64,000 nt of DNA, taken from positions 35,837-99,836 of IMG/VR virus record IMGVR_UViG_3300044611_002008; one strand, 5' to 3'. Shown in pieces: positions 37,027 to 48,600 of the stretch. The first letter of the stretch is position 1. The number at the start of each line of letters is the position of its first letter. This DNA comes from a virus. The notes beneath the pieces are model-generated. The model did not search any database. It saw only the letters and a program-made list of their open reading frames with translations, and was not told the origin of the DNA. Both the position numbers and the translations under genes were made by a program.

Positions 37027-37671
37027 ATGTCAACTACCGAACCTGGGTCAGAACTTATTTCTCAACCCACTCCAACTCCAACAATTACTCCAACGGCTAC
37101 TAATAAGCCGTGTATCAAGCCACCCAGAATATCATTTGATAATGGTAGTAAAACATCATTGACTGGAACAGAATGCTGCTGCCCGGACAGCATCATATTG
37201 AAGTGCGAGCATCTTCATCCTGGGAAAAAATATACAGCTAAAATCGTTAGCATGGGTCCAGCAAAATCTAGAATATTTCCCAATTCCATATCCTTTGTAG
37301 CCTCACAAAGAACTCAGGAGTTAGAGTTTTTTAGTCAATTTGTATGCGATGATAATAACATCAGACCTCTTAAAAATGCTGCATATATTTTACAAATTAA
37401 TAATGCTAATAATTTAGATATGTCAAGACTCGATATCGGATTATTAGATGTTAAGTATGGAAATACCACTATCGGCAGTAATAAATATAATTTATTTATA
37501 GATACAAATAGTCGTAAGATATTTGTGGAATTTGATAATGCTTTAATTCCGTCATCCACAAACCCTATTACTTTTATGCTTTCTATAGATGGAGATGGTA
37601 TTGTTGTATTGCCTAGAAATATTATTTTGGACACTGTTGGTATAGTACAAGAGTCTATTGCTTTGTCTTAA
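37027..37671 (+). CDS. Tail-tip protein with one Ig-like domain
   Basis: 214 residues from the ATG at 37027; a GTG at 36976 would place the start within the promoter-like gap. The N-terminus has a short TP linker (QPTPTPTITPTATNKP). Then an Ig-like domain (about residues 30-130) with ECCCPDSIILKCEHLHPGKK and SFVASQRTQELEFF. The remainder is a beta-rich end without cysteines. The three-Cys cluster is unusual even for this domain set. It is the last member of the Ig-like run; the following 102 bases contain a short hairpin (37706-37722) and then a new ribosome site. Confidence 0.55.
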   Translation: MSTTEPGSELISQPTPTPTITPTATNKPCIKPPRISFDNGSKTSLTGTECCCPDSIILKCEHLHPGKKYTAKIVSMGPAKSRIFPNSISFVASQRTQELEFFSQFVCDDNNIRPLKNAAYILQINNANNLDMSRLDIGLLDVKYGNTTIGSNKYNLFIDTNSRKIFVEFDNALIPSSTNPITFMLSIDGDGIVVLPRNIILDTVGIVQESIALS

Positions 37672-37705
37672 CTATATCATATAATGATTAATAAAAAAAG
37701 AATAT

Positions 37706-37722
37706 GATACTACAGGAGTATC
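37706..37722 (+). terminator. Weak hairpin, possible terminator
   Basis: GATACT and AGTATC pair over a five-base loop and are followed by TTTAATT. The stem is short and the T-run poor, so it may only attenuate. Confidence 0.25.
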
Positions 37723-37773
37723 TTTAATTATATATAATTTGTAATATTGCAAATAATATAACAGGATAATAAT

Positions 37774-39675
37774 ATGCCGCCATTCTTCCCTCCTCCGCCC
37801 AATCCACCAGGAACATCGACTAAATCTTCTGTTGCTATACTATATAACGGCTCGGGACTACACAGTATAGTGGGACCAACGCCTTTTATGTCTATAGATA
37901 GAACTATTAATAGGGACAATGCTGGTGTGCCAACTAGCATGATTACTTCTATCAATCTCGATGGGAAAATCGTTAAAACCACAGGGTCTCAGTCTGGTAT
38001 ATCGGCTGTTTATAAAGCCATAAATGATCTTAAAGATCTTTTTACTAAATGCGAGCAAGGGGTTTTGGAGGTCCAGTGCAATGGTACGAACCTAGCTGAG
38101 TTTTCAGGGGTTAGAGTTTCAAATTTTAAGGCAGATAAATCAAGCGACAATTGGGTATTTACAGCAGATTATTCTATAGGCTTAGAAATAGTAGAATCTG
38201 CTATTAGCGGAGAGCCACCGGTATCGAACACTTCTGATAGTTGGTCTATAGAGCCTATAGAGGATTATATCTATATGACCTGGGATTCCGGAGTACAAAA
38301 GAAGCCAGAAGGATCCGAAAATACTAGGATAGGCTCTTTAGGCGGTAGTAATTTTAAATTTACTAATATGCCCCAGTATAGAGTTTCGCATAGGGTGTCC
38401 GCTGCTGGCCTACAATCGTCTGGTAATTCTTCAAGCAGCACTCCTGGTAACAATAATACTTCTTGTCCTGCTGGTAAAGCAGGTGAGATGAGTAAGGCCT
38501 ATTTGAATGCTAAAAAGTGGGTGGAACAAAGACTGGCCTGGCCTTTTCAAGGTAGCGGGGCCTATATTGCTGGCGGAGGCGCTGGTGGCGGGTCTACTAC
38601 ATTACCTTTTGGTTCTTCGATATCTCTCTTCAACCATGTTAGATCTATTAATTTTAGTCTCACAGAAGGTTCTTATGAGGTTAATGATAATTGGCTAGCT
38701 TTTAATAGTGGGGTGCGATATATAGAAGATTTTTCGATAGAGTCGTCTACTAGTGATAATTATACGACTACCGTTAGGGTTCAGGGTACAGTTAGGGGTC
38801 TAGAAACAGAAACCACTGGGATATTACGTACTGGCTTAGCTCCTGATAATAGTGGTTTAATAGGATTAGACTTCGCTAAGGAAACCGCTAATGGTCCACT
38901 AACGAGCTCAGGAGGATCAACTAGTTCTCCTTCGTCAGCTACTCCGCCCGCAACAACGGGAAATATAAAGGCATTCAAATACCAAAATGCCCTAGACGGA
39001 TGGCTTGATGATATTAAGCCAACTCTTTACACAAGGGCCTGCTCTATAGTCAACAGCAGAGAGAGAACACAGACTTATGTAAACCCTGCTGCCTCCAACC
39101 CTCCTGTGGCACCAATCAACCCCATTTTTGCTAAACAAACTTTGCTTAATGTTATTCCGGTATCCACCACAGAAGGACATAGTTTATTAAATGGTACCAT
39201 TTCTTACTCTTATGAGTTTAATAATAAGCAAAATGCTATCAGCGGGACTTTGTCGCAAAATATCTCTATTACCGATGATGGACCAGCTGATGTAATAGCA
39301 GAGACTTTCGTTGTTGGCAGACAATTAGGTCCAATCATACAGAAGATGGGGAAATCTTCTGCTAGAAAAAGCGTTAGTGTGGAAGTGGTGGTCGTACCAC
39401 CTTCTAGTATAAGTGAGTTTTTACAAGTTAACTCAAGTTGTCCCTTATATACTGGTGGCTATATATATCAGACTATCGATACTATTATAAGCGGTTTACA
39501 GCCTTTCGGGGCGCAGGTTACTCCCATATGGCCCCAAAGCAGAGGAGCAATACCGGGGAATGTTTTTTTGAATAGCGATAATAGAACTTGGAATCCTACA
39601 GAAGGAAGATATAGCAGGAGCGTTTCCTGGACATATCAAACGTGTCAAGCCACAGATAACTGGATGAATCATTAA
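37774..39675 (+). CDS. Baseplate / distal tail structural protein
   Basis: 633 residues. It begins with an extended MPPFFPPPPNPPG tail and continues in long beta-strand segments. Two related parts can be seen: NLAEFSGVRVSNFKADKSSD, then WVFTADYSIGLEI, and later FNHVRSINFSLTEGSYEVND, then DFSIESSTSDNYTTTVRVQG, suggesting an internal duplication. A Gly/Ser-rich break lies near 395-415. The last 170 residues (YSYEFNNKQNAISGTLSQNI, then DDGPADVIAETFVVGRQLG) may be a third related sandwich. AGGA precedes the ATG. It is directly followed by a hub-like giant, so it is probably a Dit-like or hub-adapter component. Exact identity is not established. Confidence 0.45.
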   Translation: MPPFFPPPPNPPGTSTKSSVAILYNGSGLHSIVGPTPFMSIDRTINRDNAGVPTSMITSINLDGKIVKTTGSQSGISAVYKAINDLKDLFTKCEQGVLEVQCNGTNLAEFSGVRVSNFKADKSSDNWVFTADYSIGLEIVESAISGEPPVSNTSDSWSIEPIEDYIYMTWDSGVQKKPEGSENTRIGSLGGSNFKFTNMPQYRVSHRVSAAGLQSSGNSSSSTPGNNNTSCPAGKAGEMSKAYLNAKKWVEQRLAWPFQGSGAYIAGGGAGGGSTTLPFGSSISLFNHVRSINFSLTEGSYEVNDNWLAFNSGVRYIEDFSIESSTSDNYTTTVRVQGTVRGLETETTGILRTGLAPDNSGLIGLDFAKETANGPLTSSGGSTSSPSSATPPATTGNIKAFKYQNALDGWLDDIKPTLYTRACSIVNSRERTQTYVNPAASNPPVAPINPIFAKQTLLNVIPVSTTEGHSLLNGTISYSYEFNNKQNAISGTLSQNISITDDGPADVIAETFVVGRQLGPIIQKMGKSSARKSVSVEVVVVPPSSISEFLQVNSSCPLYTGGYIYQTIDTIISGLQPFGAQVTPIWPQSRGAIPGNVFLNSDNRTWNPTEGRYSRSVSWTYQTCQATDNWMNH

Positions 39676-39680
39676 AAATT

Positions 39681-42600
39681 ATGCTATCAGTACCATGTTC
39701 AACAGAGGGTCCGCAGCCCAAGCCAATAGCTCAAACACTGTTTTTAGGAGCAAGTGTTAGTAGTTTTAATGCTAATATGGGTTGGGGCGGTCAGCCATCT
39801 ACGGTTTCGATTACTCTAGTGGAAGACAAGGGGTGTGAAGGAATACCTCAAATAACATCGACCACTAGTTACGAACCCAATCATTATTATACCTGCACCG
39901 GCGACAACTGCTATATTGATGAAAGAGGTAATGCTTTTAACGCTTATAGTACTCCAAAGCCAAAAGAAAAATTGATTCCTGGAAAAGTTTACTATAAATT
40001 CGACGAGCAGCATGGTTTTGCGTCGGAGTACCTTAGAACAGGAGATCCCGGTTTTTTTGGAACCGCTACCACTTTAGGGGCTGCTGGCGATCCGCCCGTA
40101 CCAGTTAGTTATGATATAATAGGTACGCCTGTTTATTTTAAGATGCAGGATTTTGCATTTGCGGGTCTGGTTCAATCATGGGAACGAGAGGTTAGTAGCG
40201 GAGGCGCGACTTATAGAGTGTCTATAGAAGGACCAGATAATATACTAAATAATAGTTGGATTATTATAGGAGATTATTCTGGTGCAGTATTTACAAAAGC
40301 TCAAAGCTCCACTGTTCTATACGGAGGACCAGTAAATTCATCAACTAATGATATGTCGGGCCTAGGTACTTTGAGCCAAGGGGCCATACCAAACGTTTTT
40401 AATGTGTACGGCTTTTTAGAATCTTGTGGAGTAGATAACTTCGGAGCTGCTAAAATTAATGATAATGGATTGAAAGCTAAAGATATCAAAGACGCTTTGT
40501 TGGTATTAACATCATCGTATCGCAGTGATGACGGGCTCGATCAACTGGATCAATTGAATAAAAATAGATTTTCTCCATTTGGCAGAATACTGGTGAAGTC
40601 GATACAAAAAGAATCTGATCTTTCAAGAATATCGACGATAAATAGTTACGGGGTTATACCTCCGTTCCCGGACCGTAATGGACAATTGAGATGTCAATGT
40701 GTTTTAGATTTAGATGAACTTCCAGATGTGCCAGATGATTTTAGGATTTCTGGATCGGTAATTAGTATTATGGATTTTGTTCGACAGATTACCGATGAGG
40801 CAGGATATGATTTTTATTGGGAAATGATTCCGATAATGGCATTTGATAATAGTACACAGGTTATTAGTGTTATTAAGCTGCATACAGTATCTAGAAGATT
40901 TCAGCCGGCGACACATATGATTAAAGATACCATAGCCGCCTATGAGGCCAATGGTATACCCATATCAACTGGTAGTCTCGGAAAAGAAAATAATCCCAGT
41001 AATATTAGAAGCTTATTATTTGGTCCACCGATACAAAGACTATATCAGACCAAGAGCTATAGATTAGCATACACACAATCTAATTATATATTCGATAGTG
41101 TGTTAAATCAGTTCGTTAACTATCATGCTTTACCAGGTAACCTTTTAGGTAAAATAAGATTTCCAACAGGATATTCTCAAAGAAATCCATATGTTTCTGA
41201 AACAATGAATGGCTCAGAAAATCATAGTTTATTAAATATGTCTGAGGAGATTAGGCCAACCGGTCAAAGATTTAATAGCGACGATACTGCATACGATGAC
41301 CCTTGGGGTAGTACAAATACTATTAAGCACGGTAATTATGGTCCAACAGAGAATATCAATCCGTCGCCAGCGGGATCGCAGACCAGACCGGCTAGATTCA
41401 TACCGCTATATGAAGATGTAATTTGTCCATTTTTTGGATATCAAAACGAAGAAAATATTGAGATGTCAACGGGATCGGATAGTAATGTATTTCGTAGAAT
41501 TAGGCCAGTATGGTTTGATACGTGGACCGGTCAGATTATTGTGGCTATGTATGTTTCCGAACTACCTATTACTAGTGTGCCTCTACGATCTTTGTTTACC
41601 GCAGGATCTTTTTTTTCCATAGGAGAATCAGAGATTCGCGCTGCTATGTCAGGACCCGAAGCTTATCTTATATACTGTTTAGAAAAAATCTTTAAACCAG
41701 ATTTATTCTTAATGCTCTTAGCGGCGTATAAAACAGCTGGTAGTCCTATTTCGGAAACTTTTGGATCATGGCAACAACAGGCTAATGCTGCTGGATCTAC
41801 TGGCATACCCGATGAACCTCGTCCTGATCAACCGGATTTAGCGGGCTCTAGCTTTGATGTATTTTTACATCCTAATTTTTTAAGAGATTTTGATATCTTG
41901 ACTAGTTTTGTAGCTAATCTTGGACAAAAATATTATGGTAAAAAATATATGGTTAGAATGCCGGGGGTCAGAGCTTATAAAGATCAGCAGTATTTTGATA
42001 TAACTGCTCCGGCCAACTCTTCCCCATTTTTTGTATACCAAGGTAGCGGCAAGATTTTCTATAATTACGAACCGTGTTCTGAAGCATGGGAAGAGCCTCA
42101 AAATTATATAGACGATACTATTGCGGTTGGTTCATCGGATTATTTTACTTTGGCTAATGATAATGCTTGTATTCCTCCTATTGTGGGGTATAATGCTTCT
42201 GACAATTTTGATAGAACACGATTCTTTTTGAGCACTTTACCGAATATCAATGCCTTCATAGGTGCTTTGGGTAGAAATGCCGGAGATAAGGACGGCAAAT
42301 TGCATCAGGATCTTTTGGTTCAGTGGCAGGCTGCCAAGGCAGGCGGAATAAATCGACCATTAAGCGACTTTACGCTTCCTAGTTTAGATATTTCCAGCCT
42401 GTCTGCTTCGGAATACATAGTGAAACCAGTGGCTGCTCATCCCGACGCGTTTGGCAATACGTTGCCAGAAGCAGTATGTAAAAAACTCTATGTTAAAACA
42501 ACCTCAGAAGAGGGTTTTGCGTTTTTATATCCTGAAACCATGAGAGGGCCGAGAGTAATAATAGACGCTCCTGGTATTCAGTTAGCATCTAGCAGCTTAT

Positions 42601-45600
42601 CTTATGAAACAGATCCATCGTCTACAATAATAGCAAATGTGTCAATTGAAGACCTAGGCATATATTACAAGGCGACACAAGAAAATGGTGGGACTATAGA
42701 CGTCCCCTTTGTAAAATATATGCTAAGTTATTGTGCCCCAATATTTAACGGAGCTTTTTTAAGAGGCAATCCTCATAATATATCATCTCTTTATCCTTCC
42801 TTACAGCCAAAGGCTGCTCATCCCTTTTTTGCGGCTATACCTGTTAAATCCAAGATTTTTTCCTATGGACCATGGACGAATTATCCTTATTTGATAAGAG
42901 AAGAAATTTTTCCAACACATAATGTGTCAGCCGCGTCCAATGGGGTAGAAAACCTAATCGGAGGAGTCAAAGTAGAATATGATCAGGATTTAGCGCCATG
43001 GAATTATGGCAATATGTCTTTGTTAGATAGGGTAGCTGTCAAAAAAATACAAGCCATGGCTAATTATCAGCCAGTAGGAGAAATGGGCAGTATACAAACT
43101 CCTGGTTTACCGATATTCGGTATTGGATCAAGGTTTATCAGCAGGACCGCTCAAACTTATGGTAGTCTTCCAACGAGCCAGACTATTCATAATAATGTTC
43201 TATATACTAGATCGTCTAGTAGTACCGCAGTATATACTGATGAAAAAGCATCAGGATCACCGTTACCGGAAATCGTATCTAGAATGTTTGGTGGTAATAT
43301 AGTAAATCCTCCAAATCCAACAACACAAACCTCCTTAACTTATAATTTATTGACTTTGACGGCGCCGGACGAACAATTAGCCCCCATCATCACTAGTATT
43401 AGTATTAGTTTTGGTAGAGACATCACCACAACATATGGATTTAGAACACATACTAGAAAACTGGCTCTTTTTAACAAAGCTGATACTGACAGAACCAAAG
43501 AGTTCGCTCTACAAAATATAAAAAGAAATAAACAAATAGCTAATACATATAATAGCTCATTAAAAACCATTAATGAACAAAAAGATAATATACGTAAAGG
43601 CATAGGGTCTGGTAAAGGATATGCTAATCAAGCTAATTTGTCTCAAAAGCGCAAAAAGTTTTATGATTGGAGTCCCAGCGTATTATTTATAGGAGGCAGC
43701 GTTCCTTTTATACATAATCAGTTTATACGAGAAATACAAGAATCATCTAATGAAACAGCATCCGATGCTAGGCAGAATGATGAGAATAAACCGGGTAAAC
43801 CAACGGTTCCAGAAAACGGTATCTCTTTGAGATACGGCGCTGATCCAGGTGACGATGCCACAAAAGCAGCTAAATTTAATGATGACGCAAAAACAATAGC
43901 CACTCTTTATGAAACACATAGACGTAAAACTTTTGTGGGAACATATACTCCCGCGGACGCCAAAACAGAGTTGGGCCATGAATATGCGTCCAAATCTGTG
44001 ATGAGCGTAGATGGTTTGTTTTCTCCAGTTTCTTTCTATCCTACTTGGGCCGGGTCAACATCCCATATGTCTGTTTACAATCCGGAACAGTGTCCTTTCT
44101 GTAACGGGGATCAAAAGTTAAATGTTAACATTTATAATTATAAAACCAGAGAATCCTCACAGGCCAATTTCAAATGCCAACATTGTGGCGTTCAGTCCGT
44201 ACCCAAAGGTAGCTCAAAAACACAGCTTAAAAAATCTGCGGAGTCTTTACCTCCGTATATTGTTGCTAGTGGAACAGATATTTCTTCGCTATTATCTTTG
44301 AATGAGTCCTCATCAACAACACAATCGTCTAGTGATAGCGATTCATCTAGCTCGTCAGGTTCGGAAGAGGGTGTGGAAATACCTATTAATCTTTTTAGCT
44401 TACAGCCTATTGTGGTTCCATACGGTCTTTTCCGTAATCCTAATGCTTCCGTAGAATCTAGATGTAGACACAGTATTCAGGTGGTGGGTAGAGGCGCTGA
44501 ACCACCCAAAAATGATATGGGTTTTAATATTAATAGTAATTTAGGAGACTATTATTTAACTAATGGAAATAAGCAAAAGCCGAACGAGCAGGGTCAGGGA
44601 CACAATATAGATTTTTATGAGTATGACATAGCTGGTAATCCCAACAGACTAATGAATCATAGATTTTTTGGTTTACGTGGACCTATAACTTTGCATGGCT
44701 GGGGATACGATACGGAAGGCTATCCGGTACCCAATGCTGCTGATGAGCCCGTTGAATTTGATTCTAATGGACGGCCCAAGAGATTCTTGGTCACAATTAC
44801 GAGAACCGCTAAAACTTATGCTCAGCTAGAAGAAGGTGATGTATTTGAGTTTCCGGTTGATAATACAGCAAATAAATATATAAAAAGATCTAAGCCTATA
44901 GTTGTTAATGATAATGGTGCTTTTAGAGAAATTACAGACGAAGATAATGTCACGCTATATGAAACAGAAAACGATCCCGATAATCCTGGATTATTTGAGG
45001 CCGGTGCCAATCAGACCCTGGGAGACATTATAGGCATCGGATGGTCTGTGGAAAACGGAAAATGGATCAAGAAAAAAAGCAACAAGTTTTATAAAGACTG
45101 GGCCGAAAGATCCGATCTATGGCCTGTTGGACCGATAGATTTGAGATGGGATGAAAATCGTAGAGTTTGGAGTGTTTCTACATCCGATGTGAGTACAACT
45201 TATAAATTTGTTTATGTTACTCTAGAAGAAGATCTAATAAAAGACGATTATACCGATACTACTTATGTGGCAAGAGCATTCTTAGACGATGTAGAATATT
45301 CCGCAGAGCCATTACAGCAAAACTATAGAAGATTAGTATTTGTTCAAGACAAAGCGGGTTATACCGCCCCAAGAGGAGCCAAGCTACTATGTCGTTATGA
45401 TTCCAATACGGGATTTTATGAGCCGATTACTAAGCCGTCTTATATTGTTTACGGTATTATTAATAGTGGAAATCAAGCCACCCTTGAAATGAGTTATGTA
45501 CAAGGAAAACGCAGAGGAGAAAATAATCCTACAATGTTGACCAATTTTGACAATCCATTTGGATTTAGAACAATTGTGGGCAATAAGGGTATGTTTAATT

Positions 45601-45644
45601 TTACGGCCGGAAGATGGATACTGAGCGCCACTAAGGAGTCTTAG
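39681..45644 (+). CDS. Giant baseplate-hub-like tail-tip protein with zinc ribbon
   Basis: 1987 residues. The first 350 residues carry hub-like marks: FLGASVSSFNANMGWGGQPS followed by TVSITLVEDKG, then YFKMQDFAFAGLVQSWEREV and YRVSIEGPDNILNNSWIIIG. These resemble the Tal/gp27-type module that forms the ring under the tape measure protein. The middle is long, mixed and unidentified. A charged coiled coil occupies about 1260-1335. A four-Cys ribbon follows, CPFC near 1471-1474 and CQHC near 1498-1501. A Ser/Asp-rich linker lies near 1545-1565, and the end is beta-rich. No peptidase or lysozyme motif was recognised. No ribosome site stands before the ATG, so translation may be coupled to the upstream gene. 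Confidence 0.5.
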   Translation: MLSVPCSTEGPQPKPIAQTLFLGASVSSFNANMGWGGQPSTVSITLVEDKGCEGIPQITSTTSYEPNHYYTCTGDNCYIDERGNAFNAYSTPKPKEKLIPGKVYYKFDEQHGFASEYLRTGDPGFFGTATTLGAAGDPPVPVSYDIIGTPVYFKMQDFAFAGLVQSWEREVSSGGATYRVSIEGPDNILNNSWIIIGDYSGAVFTKAQSSTVLYGGPVNSSTNDMSGLGTLSQGAIPNVFNVYGFLESCGVDNFGAAKINDNGLKAKDIKDALLVLTSSYRSDDGLDQLDQLNKNRFSPFGRILVKSIQKESDLSRISTINSYGVIPPFPDRNGQLRCQCVLDLDELPDVPDDFRISGSVISIMDFVRQITDEAGYDFYWEMIPIMAFDNSTQVISVIKLHTVSRRFQPATHMIKDTIAAYEANGIPISTGSLGKENNPSNIRSLLFGPPIQRLYQTKSYRLAYTQSNYIFDSVLNQFVNYHALPGNLLGKIRFPTGYSQRNPYVSETMNGSENHSLLNMSEEIRPTGQRFNSDDTAYDDPWGSTNTIKHGNYGPTENINPSPAGSQTRPARFIPLYEDVICPFFGYQNEENIEMSTGSDSNVFRRIRPVWFDTWTGQIIVAMYVSELPITSVPLRSLFTAGSFFSIGESEIRAAMSGPEAYLIYCLEKIFKPDLFLMLLAAYKTAGSPISETFGSWQQQANAAGSTGIPDEPRPDQPDLAGSSFDVFLHPNFLRDFDILTSFVANLGQKYYGKKYMVRMPGVRAYKDQQYFDITAPANSSPFFVYQGSGKIFYNYEPCSEAWEEPQNYIDDTIAVGSSDYFTLANDNACIPPIVGYNASDNFDRTRFFLSTLPNINAFIGALGRNAGDKDGKLHQDLLVQWQAAKAGGINRPLSDFTLPSLDISSLSASEYIVKPVAAHPDAFGNTLPEAVCKKLYVKTTSEEGFAFLYPETMRGPRVIIDAPGIQLASSSLSYETDPSSTIIANVSIEDLGIYYKATQENGGTIDVPFVKYMLSYCAPIFNGAFLRGNPHNISSLYPSLQPKAAHPFFAAIPVKSKIFSYGPWTNYPYLIREEIFPTHNVSAASNGVENLIGGVKVEYDQDLAPWNYGNMSLLDRVAVKKIQAMANYQPVGEMGSIQTPGLPIFGIGSRFISRTAQTYGSLPTSQTIHNNVLYTRSSSSTAVYTDEKASGSPLPEIVSRMFGGNIVNPPNPTTQTSLTYNLLTLTAPDEQLAPIITSISISFGRDITTTYGFRTHTRKLALFNKADTDRTKEFALQNIKRNKQIANTYNSSLKTINEQKDNIRKGIGSGKGYANQANLSQKRKKFYDWSPSVLFIGGSVPFIHNQFIREIQESSNETASDARQNDENKPGKPTVPENGISLRYGADPGDDATKAAKFNDDAKTIATLYETHRRKTFVGTYTPADAKTELGHEYASKSVMSVDGLFSPVSFYPTWAGSTSHMSVYNPEQCPFCNGDQKLNVNIYNYKTRESSQANFKCQHCGVQSVPKGSSKTQLKKSAESLPPYIVASGTDISSLLSLNESSSTTQSSSDSDSSSSSGSEEGVEIPINLFSLQPIVVPYGLFRNPNASVESRCRHSIQVVGRGAEPPKNDMGFNINSNLGDYYLTNGNKQKPNEQGQGHNIDFYEYDIAGNPNRLMNHRFFGLRGPITLHGWGYDTEGYPVPNAADEPVEFDSNGRPKRFLVTITRTAKTYAQLEEGDVFEFPVDNTANKYIKRSKPIVVNDNGAFREITDEDNVTLYETENDPDNPGLFEAGANQTLGDIIGIGWSVENGKWIKKKSNKFYKDWAERSDLWPVGPIDLRWDENRRVWSVSTSDVSTTYKFVYVTLEEDLIKDDYTDTTYVARAFLDDVEYSAEPLQQNYRRLVFVQDKAGYTAPRGAKLLCRYDSNTGFYEPITKPSYIVYGIINSGNQATLEMSYVQGKRRGENNPTMLTNFDNPFGFRTIVGNKGMFNFTAGRWILSATKES
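45633..45638 (+). promoter_or_regulatory. Ribosome binding site of the last tail gene
   Basis: AAGGAG, eight bases before the ATG at 45647. It lies within the end of the upstream giant gene. Confidence 0.6.
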
Positions 45645-45646
45645 TT

Positions 45647-48600
45647 ATGTATAAAGACGATAAAATTAATCAGTGTACCATATATAATAGCGCCTTTATA
45701 GACGATATATTACCATACACATTAGGCTTAAATAGTGACGATCAGCTATCTTTAAAGTTTAATAATAATGTAGTATCTAATGTAGATTTCAAAATTAATC
45801 AACTAAGAGAGCTAATTACTCAGAGCAAAAACTTATTGGGGGTATCGGATCCAGAATTATTAAAAGATGTCTGGATTCCTATTTTTATAACTAACGATAA
45901 TTACGTACAAAATAAAGAAATCAAAAGATATGGCACCAATAAAAAGAAAATTTTTGGTATAGAAGACTTTATTAGTTTTCGTGGAGAATATAAAAATTGG
46001 ATCATTAATAATGCTAATACTAAATTAAGTTCTGATTGGTACACCCACTCTAACGACATTTCATATAATATAGATTATAGTATAATGTGTTGGTATAGAT
46101 TAGAGTCTAATAATATTTATTCAACACATGTTTCTATTAAAAATATACCAAATGGATATCCTGTGGTTTGCAATCAGGCATTGTCTTATACGGATAATGG
46201 TCGCTCCGTAAACATATCCACAAATGACATCCTGATTAAAAAGAACGACTCCACCCTGCTCTTGCCGCATAAAGATAATAGTATTATTGGATCTAGTACA
46301 GAAATTAGTAGTAGTGCTAATATGACCTTTAATTCTGAACAATCTGTTTTTAATTTATCTAAAGTTGAAGACCTCGCAACTCTTAATCCCTTATTTAAAG
46401 TACATACTGAAACAATTATGGGTTTAACGACTGACGGCCAGAGGTCCAATGATAGATTATGGATAGCAGACGGAGAGGCTTACTCTTACTCTTTGAATAA
46501 AAGACGACAAAAAGAGGATTTTTCCTCTGGTATCTGCACCCACACTTATCTTAGCCCCTCATTGTTTTATAAGGCTAATAGCATATATCACAGATTAACA
46601 GCCGCCCAAATAAAACTAGCTAATGGAAGCTCATTACCTAAAGATAAAGCCAAGGCCTTGCGTAAATTATCTTATTTTTTGGCCACGGCACCAACAATTG
46701 ATCGAGTATCACTAGATCTTTTGTATCATCCAGAAATACAGCAGCTACTATCCACTTTTTTAAATACCGATATAGCCGCTAATTTAACCATGACAACAGT
46801 GGATATAAATAAAGAAATAACGCTATTTGCTAAATTACTGTATCAAATTATGGTAAGATATAAAAACCTTAGTAGTAACGCCACCTTTGTCGGTTCACTA
46901 TCTTCTTCATTAGTTACATCAAAAAAAGATTTATTCAAACGAATCATTAACAAGTATCCTGCTCATCTTAGGATAACCTCAGATACTAATGTTTCATATA
47001 AACATCTAATGCCAGATGGCCCCAATTTTAGTTGCAGAAGATTATGGAGGTCTTTTTGCGATAAAACTTTAAGACACAATAATTTTGAAGACCTAGGCCC
47101 AGATCAAACATGGAGACTTATTTTATATAATAATGAAAAAATAGAATGTCAAGGACTAGAACTAGAAACTAATTTTACAAGAAATACCAGTGAAATCTTA
47201 TTAGATAATACCGGATCTAATGCAGTAGATGCTCCGGAACAAGAACTAAATAATAAGTTATTACCTTTAGCAGATATTACCAGGTCTCCACTTGGCGCCG
47301 TATATAACGTAGGAGGACCTGGAGATTTTGGTACTTCTCCCGCACTTGACCTTGGACCCTCTATCAAAATAACATTATCAGATGATGATCTGCGTTGGGA
47401 CTTTACGCAGTCGCCCCCGGCTATAGTTACTGAAAAATCATTTTTCGTAGGGGGTGTTGATCAAACACAAAATTTTACTAATTATAGAAATAGAGCTTTT
47501 TGGGAACAGGTCGAAGGTCCTGATTGTTTAAGGTTTAGTAATTGTGCTATAGACCCTAATATTAAGGGAAAATGCGCATATACAATCAAACAAAAAACAA
47601 CAACAGACGAAATGCCGAAAATTTGGATTCGCAGCACAGGAAAATATGTTGTTAGAATGACCATGTTCTCTCCTTTCGATACGCAAACTGACACACTAAC
47701 TATTTATGTTGCTAATAGTGCTGGTGAGTACGAGCCAGGAAAAATTGTTCCCAGCGAAGCCATAGATATATCTAGCCGTATTGATGAATTTCCAGCCAAT
47801 CTTCCAGTAGGCGCAGATTCTGAAAACACTATTCCAAACGACATACTAAAAACAATGTGTTGTAACTTGAGTCAGTTTGCTCTTGGTAAACAAGGTTTGT
47901 TTTGGCCATTAAAATCAGATTCTTATGCTATAGTCCCATTAGCCCCTAACGTGATAGGTACCACAGGAGACTTTAGTGTGCCTGGTATGGTAAAGCTTCA
48001 AGATACTGGGCCTTATTTTGGGGTTAAAAAAAATAACTCCATAAATAATAAACCGTTAACGTTTACTATCAAACCTAACAATACCATAATATATATAGAC
48101 AATATGATATTAGAGCATATAAGAGACGGATCTGATAAATATACTAATTGTAATTCTTTGTTAATAGATCTTTTATATGCTTCTCCGACCAAATTAGGAA
48201 GTAGGCCTACAGGAACTTCCGGATACTATCGAAGACGAAGAGGGCTGGCTCGTACTTTGAATAGGTTTTTTGCTAGGCACGAAACCCCTACTGTGGCCCC
48301 ATCTGGAGATATTATTGTTAATTTTGATGATCCTCGCACCTCCATGAAGTTTGCGCCCCCAGTTAAGGCATATGGGGGATATGATCAAAAGGTCGTCAAT
48401 AGTCTGGGTATTACTATCCCGTATCATCCGGCTCCAAGCGGTACGATGCCGGTATTGCTAACTAAGCATAATTTTGAAACACCCGATAATATCTTATGTC
48501 ATAAAAAATATTTAAATATTAACAGCTCGGGAGATATTATTTTTAGTAAAGGAACTTTCCATCCTCGTTTAGGATGGATACCTTCACCGAATTCTCAGGA

